From positions 1 through 8,477 of the forward strand of contig JADFMW010000117.1 in the NCBI GenBank assembly GCA_022563655.1: 8,477 bases of DNA. The letters are read 5' to 3'. A program made the position numbers and the translations under genes. Below are positions 1 to 6,072 of this stretch, piece by piece. The notes beneath the pieces are model-generated. The model searched no databases. It saw nothing but the letters and a program-made list of their open reading frames with translations, and was not told where the DNA came from. This DNA is from Pseudomonadota bacterium. Its GTDB lineage: Bacteria; Pseudomonadota; Alphaproteobacteria; JAAXGF01. Within the stretch, counting starts at the first letter, position 1. The number at the start of each line of letters is the position of its first letter.

Positions 1-606
1 GATCAGGTTGTTCGAGAACGCGCCGTCGGGGCACCCGTCGAAGGCGCGCGGGTGCATGATCTGGATGCTCATGTAGGCGTGGGGCGCGCTCGCCGCGGCG
101 CCGCGCCGGCGCAGGCGGCCGTTCGGCTCGATGAAGAAGTCGCCGGCGCCGGTGAAGCCGGCTGCCTTCTCCATGGGCTGCACCAAAAGCAGGGCGTCCA
201 TCGCGGCGCCGTCCCACCCGCCGGCGAGCCGTTCGAGCGCGGCGGTTTCGCCGTCGCGCCACAGGCTGTCGCTGCCGAGCACGTAGAACGGCTCGCCGCC
301 GAGCCGGGGCAGGGCCTTGGCGACGCCGCCGCCGGTGTCCATCAGTTGGGCCTCGCGCGAGAACACGATGCGCGGCCGGGCGCGGCCCGCGAGGTGGCGT
401 TCGATCGACCGCGCCCGGTACCAGAGATTGACCACCGCCAGCTCGACCCCCGCCGCGGCGAGCTTGTCGAGCGCGTGATCGATCAGCGCCTTGCCTCCGA
501 CCTCGATCAGCGGCTTGGCGGTGGTATCGGTCAAGGGCCGCAGCCTCTCGCCGCGCCCGGCGGCCAGCACCAAGGCGACGGTTGGTATGGCGACGTTCGG
601 CGTCAC
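1..606 (-). CDS. murU: N-acetylmuramate-1-phosphate uridylyltransferase MurU (partial, 3' end outside window)
   Basis: Sugar-nucleotide transferase expected to join UTP and MurNAc-1-phosphate to give UDP-MurNAc in cytoplasmic cell-wall recycling. The frame is open from a GTG at 606 to base 1 (202 residues) with no stop, so the C-terminus lies off the window; known MurU proteins are about 225-240 residues. Visible: the nucleotide-binding signature LAAGRGERLRPLTD (residues 14-27) followed by KPL (31-33), the substrate-side MDTGGG (89-94), and GSDSLW (111-116), whose Asp113 is the likely metal ligand. The GTG overlaps the amgK stop as GTGA, indicating translational coupling. Assignment to MurU rather than a generic glucose-1-phosphate nucleotidyltransferase rests on the adjacent kinase gene plus resemblance to the MurU family. 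There is no sign of frameshift. Confidence 0.85.
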   Translation of the reverse strand, partial: MTPNVAIPTVALVLAAGRGERLRPLTDTTAKPLIEVGGKALIDHALDKLAAAGVELAVVNLWYRARSIERHLAGRARPRIVFSREAQLMDTGGGVAKALPRLGGEPFYVLGSDSLWRDGETAALERLAGGWDGAAMDALLLVQPMEKAAGFTGAGDFFIEPNGRLRRRGAAASAPHAYMSIQIMHPRAFDGCPDGAFSNNLI

Positions 607-1604
607 GTCGCGAGCGCCTGCGGCCGACCGCGCAGCTCGGGCGGGACGGCGGCGGCGAGCCAGCGCTCGACCGGGGCGAGCGCCGGGTGGGCGAGATCGC
701 GCGCCAGATGGCCCCACACGCGCGGCAGATGGTCGAGGTAGACGGGCTTGCCGTCGCGCCGCCACAGGCGGGTGAAGATGCCGACGATCTTGCAGTTGCG
801 CTGGGCCCCGAGCACGGCGTAGGCGGCGTCGAAGGTGTCGCCGTCGAGGTCGGAACGCCGCGCGAGGTAGCGCGCGCGCATCGCCTCGACCGTGCTCTCG
901 GCGATGTCGCGGCGCGCGTCCTCGAGCAGCGAGACGAGGTCGTAGGCGACCGGACCGACCACCGCGTCCTGGAAGTCGAGCAGGCCGACGCGCCGAATTC
1001 CCGGCCGCTCGGGCAGCCACAGGAGGTTGTCGGCGTGGTAGTCGCGCAGCACCAGCCTCTCGGGCACGGCGCGCGCCAGCGGCAACACCTCGTTCCATGC
1101 CGCGGTGTAGGCGGCGCGCACCGCCGCGGGTGTCGCCTCGCCGGTCACCGCCGGCAGGTACCAGTCGACCAAGAGGTCTGCTTCCTCGTGCAGGCGGGCG
1201 TCGTCGTAGGGCGGCACGTCGAGGCCCGCCGGAGGCCCGCGGTGGAGGTCGACGAGGACGTCGACCGCCGCGGCGTACATCGCCTCCTCGTCGCCGCCGT
1301 CGGCGAGCACGCGCGTGTACAGGCCGTCGCCCAGGTCCTCGAGCAGCACCAGGCCGGCGTCCTCGTCGGTGGCCAGGATGGCGGGGGGGCTGAAGCCGCG
1401 GGCCAGCAGATGGCGGGCCACGGCGACGAAGGGTCGCACGTCCTCTTTGGCGGGCGGGGCGAGCATCAGCACCGCGCGGCGGCCATTGGCGATGACCCGC
1501 TCGTAGCTGCGAAACGAGGCGTCGCCGGCGAGCGGCCGGCGCTCGGCGCCGGCCCAGCCGTGGCGGGCGAGAAAGGCGGCGACCTCGGCGGCGCGCTCAG
1601 CCAT
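603..1604 (-). CDS. amgK: Anomeric N-acetylmuramate/N-acetylglucosamine kinase AmgK (APH-fold phosphotransferase)
   Basis: A 333-residue aminoglycoside-phosphotransferase-fold kinase, close in length to characterised AmgK. AmgK phosphorylates the anomeric hydroxyl of MurNAc (and GlcNAc), supplying MurNAc-1-phosphate to MurU and bypassing fosfomycin-sensitive de novo UDP-MurNAc synthesis. Visible: an N-lobe nucleotide loop region LAGDASFRSYERV (25-37); the catalytic loop LRDYHADNLLWL (186-197) with predicted catalytic Asp188 and metal-binding Asn193; and LLDFQDA (208-214), where Asp210 is the DFG-equivalent ligand. The ATG at 1604 lies inside the end of tsaE (8-base overlap) and the TGA overlaps the murU GTG, so all three are probably co-translated. 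APH-family proteins are often mis-annotated as antibiotic resistance; the neighbour murU argues for sugar recycling. Substrate is inferred from family and context. Confidence 0.87.
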   Translation of the reverse strand: MAERAAEVAAFLARHGWAGAERRPLAGDASFRSYERVIANGRRAVLMLAPPAKEDVRPFVAVARHLLARGFSPPAILATDEDAGLVLLEDLGDGLYTRVLADGGDEEAMYAAAVDVLVDLHRGPPAGLDVPPYDDARLHEEADLLVDWYLPAVTGEATPAAVRAAYTAAWNEVLPLARAVPERLVLRDYHADNLLWLPERPGIRRVGLLDFQDAVVGPVAYDLVSLLEDARRDIAESTVEAMRARYLARRSDLDGDTFDAAYAVLGAQRNCKIVGIFTRLWRRDGKPVYLDHLPRVWGHLARDLAHPALAPVERWLAAAVPPELRGRPQALAT

Positions 1605-2103
1605 CGGCGCCGTCGCCGTGATCGATGAGCGTGGGCAGCCGCGCGACCCACGAGCCGTACGCGGCGAGGCGCGCGACGCGGGCGTCGGGCGCCGGGCCTT
1701 GCTCGAGCGTGACGTCGAGCCGGTCGGCGGGCAGCAACGCCCCCAGCCGCTCGGGCCACTCGATCAGCGAGACGCCCTCGGCCAGGGCGTCCTCGAAGCC
1801 GAGCTCGAAGACTTCGTCGGGCGCGACGATGCGGTAAAGGTCGAAGTGCCAGACCGTGACCGCGCCGAGCTCGTAGGTTTGCACCAGGGTGAATGTCGGG
1901 CTGGGCACCTCGAGGTCCTGGCCGGCGAGCGCGGCGATGAAGTCGCGCGCCAGCGTCGTCTTGCCGGCGCCGAGCGCGCCGCCGAGCCCGATGACGTCGC
2001 CCGGTCGGGCGAGCCGCGCCAGGCGCCGGGCCAGGCGCCGCGTCGCCGCGCGGTCGGCGAGAGCGACCTCGGCGCGGGCGGGCGCGGCGTGCGGCACGGA
2101 CAT
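1597..2103 (-). CDS. tsaE: tRNA threonylcarbamoyladenosine biosynthesis ATPase TsaE
   Basis: A 168-residue P-loop ATPase that works with the TsaB-TsaD complex in forming t6A37 on ANN-decoding tRNAs. Visible: Walker A GALGAGKTT (42-50), the family segment VPSPTFTLVQTY (66-77), HFDLYR (86-91) with the conserved Asp88, and the C-terminal EGVSLIEWPE (109-118) typical of TsaE/YjeE. I chose the ATG at 2103 because the family domain begins shortly after it; the frame stays open upstream, but that extension (to 2364) runs antiparallel through the end of divL, is low-complexity Ala/Arg/Pro and looks non-coding. The ribosome-binding site is weak, with GAAGG very close to the ATG. The stop lies 8 bases inside amgK, suggesting coupling. 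Length is normal and no key residue is missing. Confidence 0.95.
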   Translation of the reverse strand: MSVPHAAPARAEVALADRAATRRLARRLARLARPGDVIGLGGALGAGKTTLARDFIAALAGQDLEVPSPTFTLVQTYELGAVTVWHFDLYRIVAPDEVFELGFEDALAEGVSLIEWPERLGALLPADRLDVTLEQGPAPDARVARLAAYGSWVARLPTLIDHGDGADG

Positions 2104-2218
2104 GGCCTTCGTTTTAACGCCGGCGCGCGCCTGTTCGCAACTCGGCCGGCGGGCGGGCGCGGTCTCCGCCGCCGGCGTTGTTTCCGCCGCCGCCGCTGGC
2201 GGGTGATCGCGAGACGCG
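2104..2218. other. divL-tsaE intergenic gap with a 10-bp inverted repeat
   Basis: This is a 115-base non-coding stretch between the divL stop and the tsaE start. It holds the inverted repeat AACGCCGGCG (2116-2125) and CGCCGGCGTT (2170-2179), separated by 44 bases. On the leftward transcript the downstream arm is followed by TTAAAAC rather than a run of U, so it does not look like a classic intrinsic terminator. It could be an mRNA stem-loop affecting processing, or simply a GC-rich coincidence. I see no promoter I would defend. Confidence 0.5.
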
Positions 2219-4135
2219 CTACCCGTCCTCGCCCACCGCGGGCGCCTTGAGCGGCAGGTGGCAGGTGATGCGGGTGCCGGCCTCGGGCTCGGAGGCGATC
2301 TCGACGCGGCCGCCATGGAGCTCGACGAACGACTTGACGAGCGACAGGCCGAGGCCGCTGCCATGGATGCGGCCGGCCGCCTTGCCGCCGCGCCAGAACC
2401 GGTCGAATACGCGCGCCAGTTCCTCGGCCGGGATGCCGATTCCGGTATCGGCGACGGAAATCGAGATGGTACCGCTCCGGCGCGTGGCCTCGAGCGAGAC
2501 CTTGCCGCCCGGCGGGGTGAAATTGATGGCGTTGCTGAGCAGGTGGAACACCACTTGCTTGATGCGCCGCTCGTCGGCCACCATCTCGCCCAGCTTCTTG
2601 GGGCAGACGAACTCGAGCGTCACGTTCTTGGCGCGGGTGCGCTGATGGGTAAGGGTCAGCATGCTCGCCAGCATGGCGTCGACGTCGAAACCGCCGAGGT
2701 CGAGCCGCAGGTGGCCGGCCTCGATCGACGCGAGATCGAGGATGTCGTTGATGAGCTGCAACAAGTGCTGCGACGACTCGATGATGCCGTCGACGTACTC
2801 GTTCTGACGCTTGTTGAGCTTGCCGAAGAAGGTGCTGGAAAGCAGCTCGCTGAACCCGATGATGGTGTTGAGCGGCGTGCGCAACTCGTAGGACACGTTG
2901 GCGATGAACTCGGACTTGATGTGGTCGGCCGCCTCGAGCGCCTGGGCGCGCTCGCGCAGCGCGCGCTCGACCCTGGTGCTGTCGGTAACGTCGAGGTAGT
3001 TCATCAACGTGGCGCCGTCGGGCAGCGGCACGCTGGCCCATTCGAGCACCGATTCATCGCGCCGCTCGAGCCGTTCGAAGCTCGGCGAGCGTTCGCTGGT
3101 GCGCGCGATGATGCTCGCCTTGTAGGCCGGCCAGTTGTCGCCGTGGTCGTAGAGCTCCTTGGTTTTTTCGACGATGTCGGCGATGTGCGGCTCGCCCTCG
3201 AGATCTTTTGGGTCCAAGTGCCAAAGCTGCGCGAAGCCCGGGTTGCTTAGCTTGAGGCGGCCGTCGCTGCCGAACACGGCGACGCCTTCGTAGAGGTTGT
3301 CAAGCGTCGCCCGCTGCACCGCGATCAGGGTGTTGAGCGAGCGTTCGAGGACGAGGGCGTCGGTGACGTCCTCGTAGGTGAACAGCAGCCCGCCGAAGGG
3401 GTGCGGCGTAACGACCATGTGCAGGGTGGTGCCGTCGGGTAGGTAGCGAACCTCCTCGTGCGGCTCGGTCAGATCCGTAAAGAGGGCGTCTCGCTGCTGC
3501 TTGAAGGCGGGAAAGTCGGGCACCTCGGGGAGGCGGCGATTGGCCCGCGCCGCTTCAAGAATTTCTCCATGCGAGGGTTCGGTGCGGAGCCACTCGGGGT
3601 CGATCCTCGACAGCTTGGCGAAGGCGTCGTTGTAGAACTTAACCCGTTTGTCGGCGCCGTAGATGACGATGGCGGTCGACAGCTTCTCGAGCACCTCGGC
3701 GTGGGTGGCGACGTGACGCGCCAAGTCGTTGTTGGCGACTTCGAGGTCGGTGACGTCCGTGGCGACTCCGATCGTGCCGGCGCCGTCGGCGAGCGGCGTC
3801 TCGATGAGGTTGAAGAGGCGGCGCTGGCCGCCGGCGACGACGTGGTGAGCGGCCGACTGCGACGCCTGCTCCCGATGCGCCCGCGCGGCAAGCGCGCGGG
3901 CGCGCGCCCGCTCAGGCTCGGCGACCAGCTCGATGCCGTCCGCCACGACGGTTTCCGGATCGGTCTCGGCGATGTCGGCGTAGGCCTTGTTGCAGAAGAC
4001 CAGCGCGGTGGCGGCGTCGCGCCGCCAGATGGGCAGTGGCAACGCCTCGAGCACCGCGCGCAGGCGCTCGCCCTCCGCCCGGCCTGCCTTGACGGCGGTA
4101 AGCACGTTGCCGACGTTGCGCAACGACAGCGCCAC
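2219..4135 (-). CDS. divL: DivL-like PAS-domain pseudo-histidine kinase (Tyr in place of phospho-acceptor His)
   Basis: A 638-residue protein with three PAS-like modules (about 26-130, 145-262 and 275-385), a DHp domain (about 400-470) and an HATPase domain (about 520-630). The H-box reads NVSYELRTPL, with Tyr416 (codon TAC at 2890-2888) where histidine kinases have His; this matches Tyr550 of Caulobacter DivL. The ATP site looks intact: N-box HLLSNAINF (Asn535), VADTGIGIP (Asp563), and HGSGLGLSLV (591-600). In Caulobacter, DivL binds phosphorylated DivK and controls CckA, and thereby CtrA, at a cell pole. Caulobacter DivL is longer (769 residues) and has an N-terminal membrane segment. None is visible here: the frame opens only at 4189 and offers a GTG at 4135 as the first usual start, with a weak Shine-Dalgarno. 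The start is therefore uncertain. It heads the tsaE-amgK-murU set. Confidence 0.88.
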   Translation of the reverse strand: MALSLRNVGNVLTAVKAGRAEGERLRAVLEALPLPIWRRDAATALVFCNKAYADIAETDPETVVADGIELVAEPERARARALAARAHREQASQSAAHHVVAGGQRRLFNLIETPLADGAGTIGVATDVTDLEVANNDLARHVATHAEVLEKLSTAIVIYGADKRVKFYNDAFAKLSRIDPEWLRTEPSHGEILEAARANRRLPEVPDFPAFKQQRDALFTDLTEPHEEVRYLPDGTTLHMVVTPHPFGGLLFTYEDVTDALVLERSLNTLIAVQRATLDNLYEGVAVFGSDGRLKLSNPGFAQLWHLDPKDLEGEPHIADIVEKTKELYDHGDNWPAYKASIIARTSERSPSFERLERRDESVLEWASVPLPDGATLMNYLDVTDSTRVERALRERAQALEAADHIKSEFIANVSYELRTPLNTIIGFSELLSSTFFGKLNKRQNEYVDGIIESSQHLLQLINDILDLASIEAGHLRLDLGGFDVDAMLASMLTLTHQRTRAKNVTLEFVCPKKLGEMVADERRIKQVVFHLLSNAINFTPPGGKVSLEATRRSGTISISVADTGIGIPAEELARVFDRFWRGGKAAGRIHGSGLGLSLVKSFVELHGGRVEIASEPEAGTRITCHLPLKAPAVGEDG

Positions 4136-4162
4136 GGTTCCACACCATAAGCTGCTGAGTCG

Positions 4163-4194
4163 ATTAAGCCCTGTCTTAAGGATCCTGCCTTAAG
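4163..4194 (-). promoter_or_regulatory. Three CTTAA-type repeats upstream of divL (candidate operator)
   Basis: Reading leftwards, CTTAAG (4194-4189), CTTAAG (4180-4175) and CTTAAT (4168-4163) sit 28 to 59 bases ahead of the divL GTG. The first two extend to CTTAAGRCAGG, so this is more than a shared hexamer. Such A/T-rich words stand out in this GC-rich region. Start-to-start spacings are 14 and 12 bases. The alphaproteobacterial regulator CtrA binds TTAA-N7-TTAA; here the TTAA gaps are 10 and 8, so the match is imperfect. An operator role is inference. Confidence 0.35.
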
Positions 4195-4292
4195 GGTATT
4201 GTGTGGGCGGGGCCGGATTCAAGCCCCGATGCAGGCAATCGCGATGCGCGAGCGTATGTCCGTACGATGAACGAGACGTAAACCGCCGCCAG

Positions 4293-4315
4293 ACATGTAC
4301 CGGACATGTAACCGG
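4293..4315. repeat. Tandem direct repeat ACATGTACCGG / ACATGTAACCGG
   Basis: Two adjacent units, ACATGTACCGG (4293-4303) and ACATGTAACCGG (4304-4315), differ by a one-base insertion. Each contains the palindromes ACATGT and CCGG. They lie between degP and divL, about 160-180 bases ahead of the divL start. An operator or a chance duplication are both possible. Confidence 0.6.
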
Positions 4316-4342
4316 TCGAGGGTTGCGCCGCGCCGCGCGGCT

Positions 4343-4360
4343 TCATGCGGCTCATGCGGC
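4343..4360. repeat. 9-bp perfect tandem duplication
   Basis: TCATGCGGC occurs twice back to back (4343-4351 and 4352-4360), immediately downstream of the degP stop codon. It is likely a replication-slippage product. No function is suggested. Confidence 0.6.
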
Positions 4361-4365
4361 GGGGC

Positions 4366-5865
4366 TTAGCCCTGTTCGAGCTCGACGCCAACGAAGCGCT
4401 GGTCGCCGCCGCGATCGACCAGCAGCAGCACCGACTTGCGCTTGGCCTCATGCGCTGCCTCGACCTTCTCCAGCACCTCGGCCGGCGTATCGACCTTTTC
4501 GAGACCCACTTCAAGGATCACGTCGCCGGGCCGGATGCCGCGCTCGGCGGCGGCGCTGTCGGGGGCGACGTCGGTCACCACGACGCCAAGGGCTTCCTCG
4601 CCGAGATCGAATCGTTCGCGCAGGTTCGGGGTGATCGTGGCGAAGGTCATGCCGAGCGAGATGGCCTCGGCGGACGACGGCTCGGATCCGGCGGAGGCGA
4701 GCACCACCTCGTCCTCATCGAGCTCGGCGATTTCCACCTCGAGCGTCAGCTTGCGCTCCTTGCGCAACAGCAACACATCGACGGTTTTGCCGATCTTGGT
4801 CGTGGCGACGATGCGCGGCAGGTTGCGCATCTCGGGGATATCCCTGCCGTCGAACTCGATGATCACGTCGCCGGTCTCGATGCCGGCGGCCTCGGCCGGG
4901 CTGTCTGGCGTCACGGCGGCGACCAGGGCGCCGCGGGGCTTCTCGAGGCCGAGGCTCTCGGCGAGCACGTCGTCGACCCTCTGAATGCGCACGCCGAGCC
5001 AGCCGCGCCGGGTGCGGCCGTACTCCCGGAGCTGCGCGATCACCCGTTTGGCGATCGTCGTCGGCACCGCGAAGCCGATGCCCACGCTGCCGCCCGACGG
5101 CGAGAAAATCGCCGTGTTGATGCCGATGACTTCGCCTTGCATGTTGAACAGCGGACCGCCAGAGTTGCCCCGGTTGATCGGCGCGTCGGTCTGCAGGAAG
5201 TCGTCGTAGGGCCCGGCGTTGATATCGCGCCCCCGCGCCGAGAGAATGCCCGCCGTCACCGTGTTGCCGAGACCGAACGGGTTGCCGATGGCGAGCACCC
5301 AGTCGCCGACGCGGACCTCATCGGAATCGCCGAACACCACGGCGGCCAGCGGCTCGTCGGTATCGATCTTCAGCACAGCGAGGTCGGTCTTGGTGTCGTG
5401 TCCAATCACCTTGGCGGGGAACTGACGCCCGTCGTTCAGCACGACGGTAATCTCGTCGGCCTGGGTGATGACGTGATTGTTGGTGACGACGTAGCCCGAA
5501 GGGTCGATGACGAAGCCCGAGCCGAGCGAGGTAATTTTCCGCTTTCGCTCACGGTTGCCGGGCTGCTGGCGCTCGAAGAAGTCGCGGAACAGGTCTTCGA
5601 ACGGCGAGCCGGGCGGCGGCTTTGGCATAAGATCGCGCATCTCTGGGCTGCGCACGCTCTGCGCGGTCGAGATGTTCACCACCGCCGGCGTCAGCTTCTC
5701 GACGAGGTCGGCGAAAGAGTCCGGCGCCGGGCGCGCGAAGGCGCCACTGGAAAAGAAAAACACAGCCAGGGCTGCGAGTGCGTAGAGCAGGCGGCCCATA
5801 CCGATAGAGCCGCGCGCGAAGGCAAGGGCGCGCGGCGCGGCGCGATGGTCGAAGTAGTCGTTCAC
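4366..5865 (-). CDS. degP: Do/DegP-type periplasmic serine endoprotease (HtrA family)
   Basis: A 499-residue exported trypsin-fold protease with two PDZ domains, expected to degrade or chaperone misfolded envelope proteins. Numbered from the GTG at 5865: a hydrophobic signal segment (about 26-44) ending GAFA, with likely cleavage after Ala44; catalytic triad His131 (TNNHV), Asp161 (TDLAVL) and Ser235 (GNSGGP); PDZ1 about 290-385; PDZ2 about 400-495. I prefer this GTG because GGAGAG lies six bases upstream. Alternatives in frame are TTG at 5934, ATG at 5913, and ATG at 5799, the last giving a compact signal peptide. The chosen start leaves a 22-residue n-region, long for a signal peptide, so 5799 remains possible. 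The 230-base gap to divL leaves shared transcription open. DegP, DegQ and MucD cannot be separated by sequence alone here. Confidence 0.93.
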   Translation of the reverse strand: MNDYFDHRAAPRALAFARGSIGMGRLLYALAALAVFFFSSGAFARPAPDSFADLVEKLTPAVVNISTAQSVRSPEMRDLMPKPPPGSPFEDLFRDFFERQQPGNRERKRKITSLGSGFVIDPSGYVVTNNHVITQADEITVVLNDGRQFPAKVIGHDTKTDLAVLKIDTDEPLAAVVFGDSDEVRVGDWVLAIGNPFGLGNTVTAGILSARGRDINAGPYDDFLQTDAPINRGNSGGPLFNMQGEVIGINTAIFSPSGGSVGIGFAVPTTIAKRVIAQLREYGRTRRGWLGVRIQRVDDVLAESLGLEKPRGALVAAVTPDSPAEAAGIETGDVIIEFDGRDIPEMRNLPRIVATTKIGKTVDVLLLRKERKLTLEVEIAELDEDEVVLASAGSEPSSAEAISLGMTFATITPNLRERFDLGEEALGVVVTDVAPDSAAAERGIRPGDVILEVGLEKVDTPAEVLEKVEAAHEAKRKSVLLLVDRGGDQRFVGVELEQG

Positions 5866-5913
5866 GGGGCGCTCTCCAATAAGAGGCAAGATCGTTCTCC
5901 TGGGTAACAGCAT

Positions 5914-5919
5914 ATCATA
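5914..5919 (-). promoter_or_regulatory. Possible -10 hexamer for degP
   Basis: TATGAT on the leftward strand would place transcription start near 5907, giving a leader of about 40 bases to the GTG at 5865 and excluding the upstream TTG and ATG starts. No good -35 lies at 16-18 bases; TTATCA occurs at 20. This is a weak call. Confidence 0.25.
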
Positions 5920-5927
5920 ATTGGGGT

Positions 5928-5980
5928 GCGACAAGGGGGTGATAAATAGGTACGATGAGCGCCGCCAAGCGACAAGGGGG
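5928..5980. repeat. 12-bp direct repeat GCGACAAGGGGG, two copies
   Basis: GCGACAAGGGGG occurs at 5928-5939 and 5969-5980, with starts 41 bases apart (about four helical turns). The second copy begins in the left arm of the large hairpin and runs into its loop. Same-face spacing would suit a dimeric regulator, but the factor is unknown. Confidence 0.6.
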
Positions 5981-5997
5981 GGGCCGCTTGGCGGCGC
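5959..5997. repeat. Perfect 13-bp inverted repeat (hairpin) with G8-containing loop
   Basis: GCGCCGCCAAGCG (5959-5971) pairs perfectly with CGCTTGGCGGCGC (5985-5997) around a 13-base loop that contains eight consecutive G (5976-5983). There is no adjacent T-tract in either direction, and it lies between divergent genes, so an intrinsic terminator is unlikely. It could be an operator, a stable 5'-UTR structure on either transcript, or part of an unannotated small RNA. Confidence 0.75.
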
Positions 5998-6072
5998 GCG
6001 CTACGGAGCCTTGAGGGGCCGCAGCGTGGGAGCGATGATAGAGGCGTCAAGCTGAACGGACGCTGAGGGCAT

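Larger units (their letters stand above)
4136..4365. other. degP-divL intergenic region
   Basis: This 230-base gap lies between two leftward genes and has no convincing gene of its own. From the degP side it holds a 9-bp tandem duplication (4343-4360), two ACATGTA(A)CCGG units (4293-4315), a small GC hairpin (4208-4213 with 4223-4228), and three CTTAA-type units (4163-4194) close to the divL start. Neither strand shows a stem followed by a T-tract, so there is no clear intrinsic terminator for degP. A separate promoter for divL is plausible from the gap length but I cannot identify its hexamers. Confidence 0.6.

Noticed and set aside
603..1604. Aminoglycoside resistance phosphotransferase
   Set aside because: The APH fold is shared, but the overlap with murU and tsaE and the normal AmgK length point to MurNAc recycling.
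582..1628. Rightward open frame of 348 codons opposite amgK
   Set aside because: It is complementary to amgK, which carries the kinase motifs; the composition is low-complexity and I see no known family.
2104..2364. Upstream extension of tsaE in frame into divL
   Set aside because: The extension is Ala/Ser/Arg/Pro-rich, overlaps the C-terminal coding region of divL, and TsaE homologues begin close to the ATG at 2103.
2258..3250. Rightward open frame of 330 codons opposite divL
   Set aside because: It mirrors the codons of divL, lacks domain features and lacks a convincing ribosome-binding site.
4163..4180. PmrA-type box (CTTAAT-N5-CTTAAG)
   Set aside because: The leftward reading gives CTTAAG-N6-CTTAAT, one base too long, and no PmrA-like regulator is nearby.
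4164..4193. Canonical full CtrA box (TTAA-N7-TTAA)
   Set aside because: The TTAA cores are separated by 8 and 10 bases, not 7. I keep the repeats only as a candidate operator.
4208..4228. tRNA T-arm-like GGATTCAA with a GGGGC/GCCCC stem
   Set aside because: The loop is 9 bases rather than 7 and there is no matching acceptor stem, anticodon arm or CCA end. It is only a small GC hairpin, and without a T-tract it is not a terminator either.
4345..5907. Rightward open frame of 520 codons opposite degP
   Set aside because: It is antisense to a clear HtrA protease with full catalytic motifs. The encoded sequence is His/Arg/Ala/Gly-rich without a recognisable domain, as expected of a shadow frame in GC-rich DNA.
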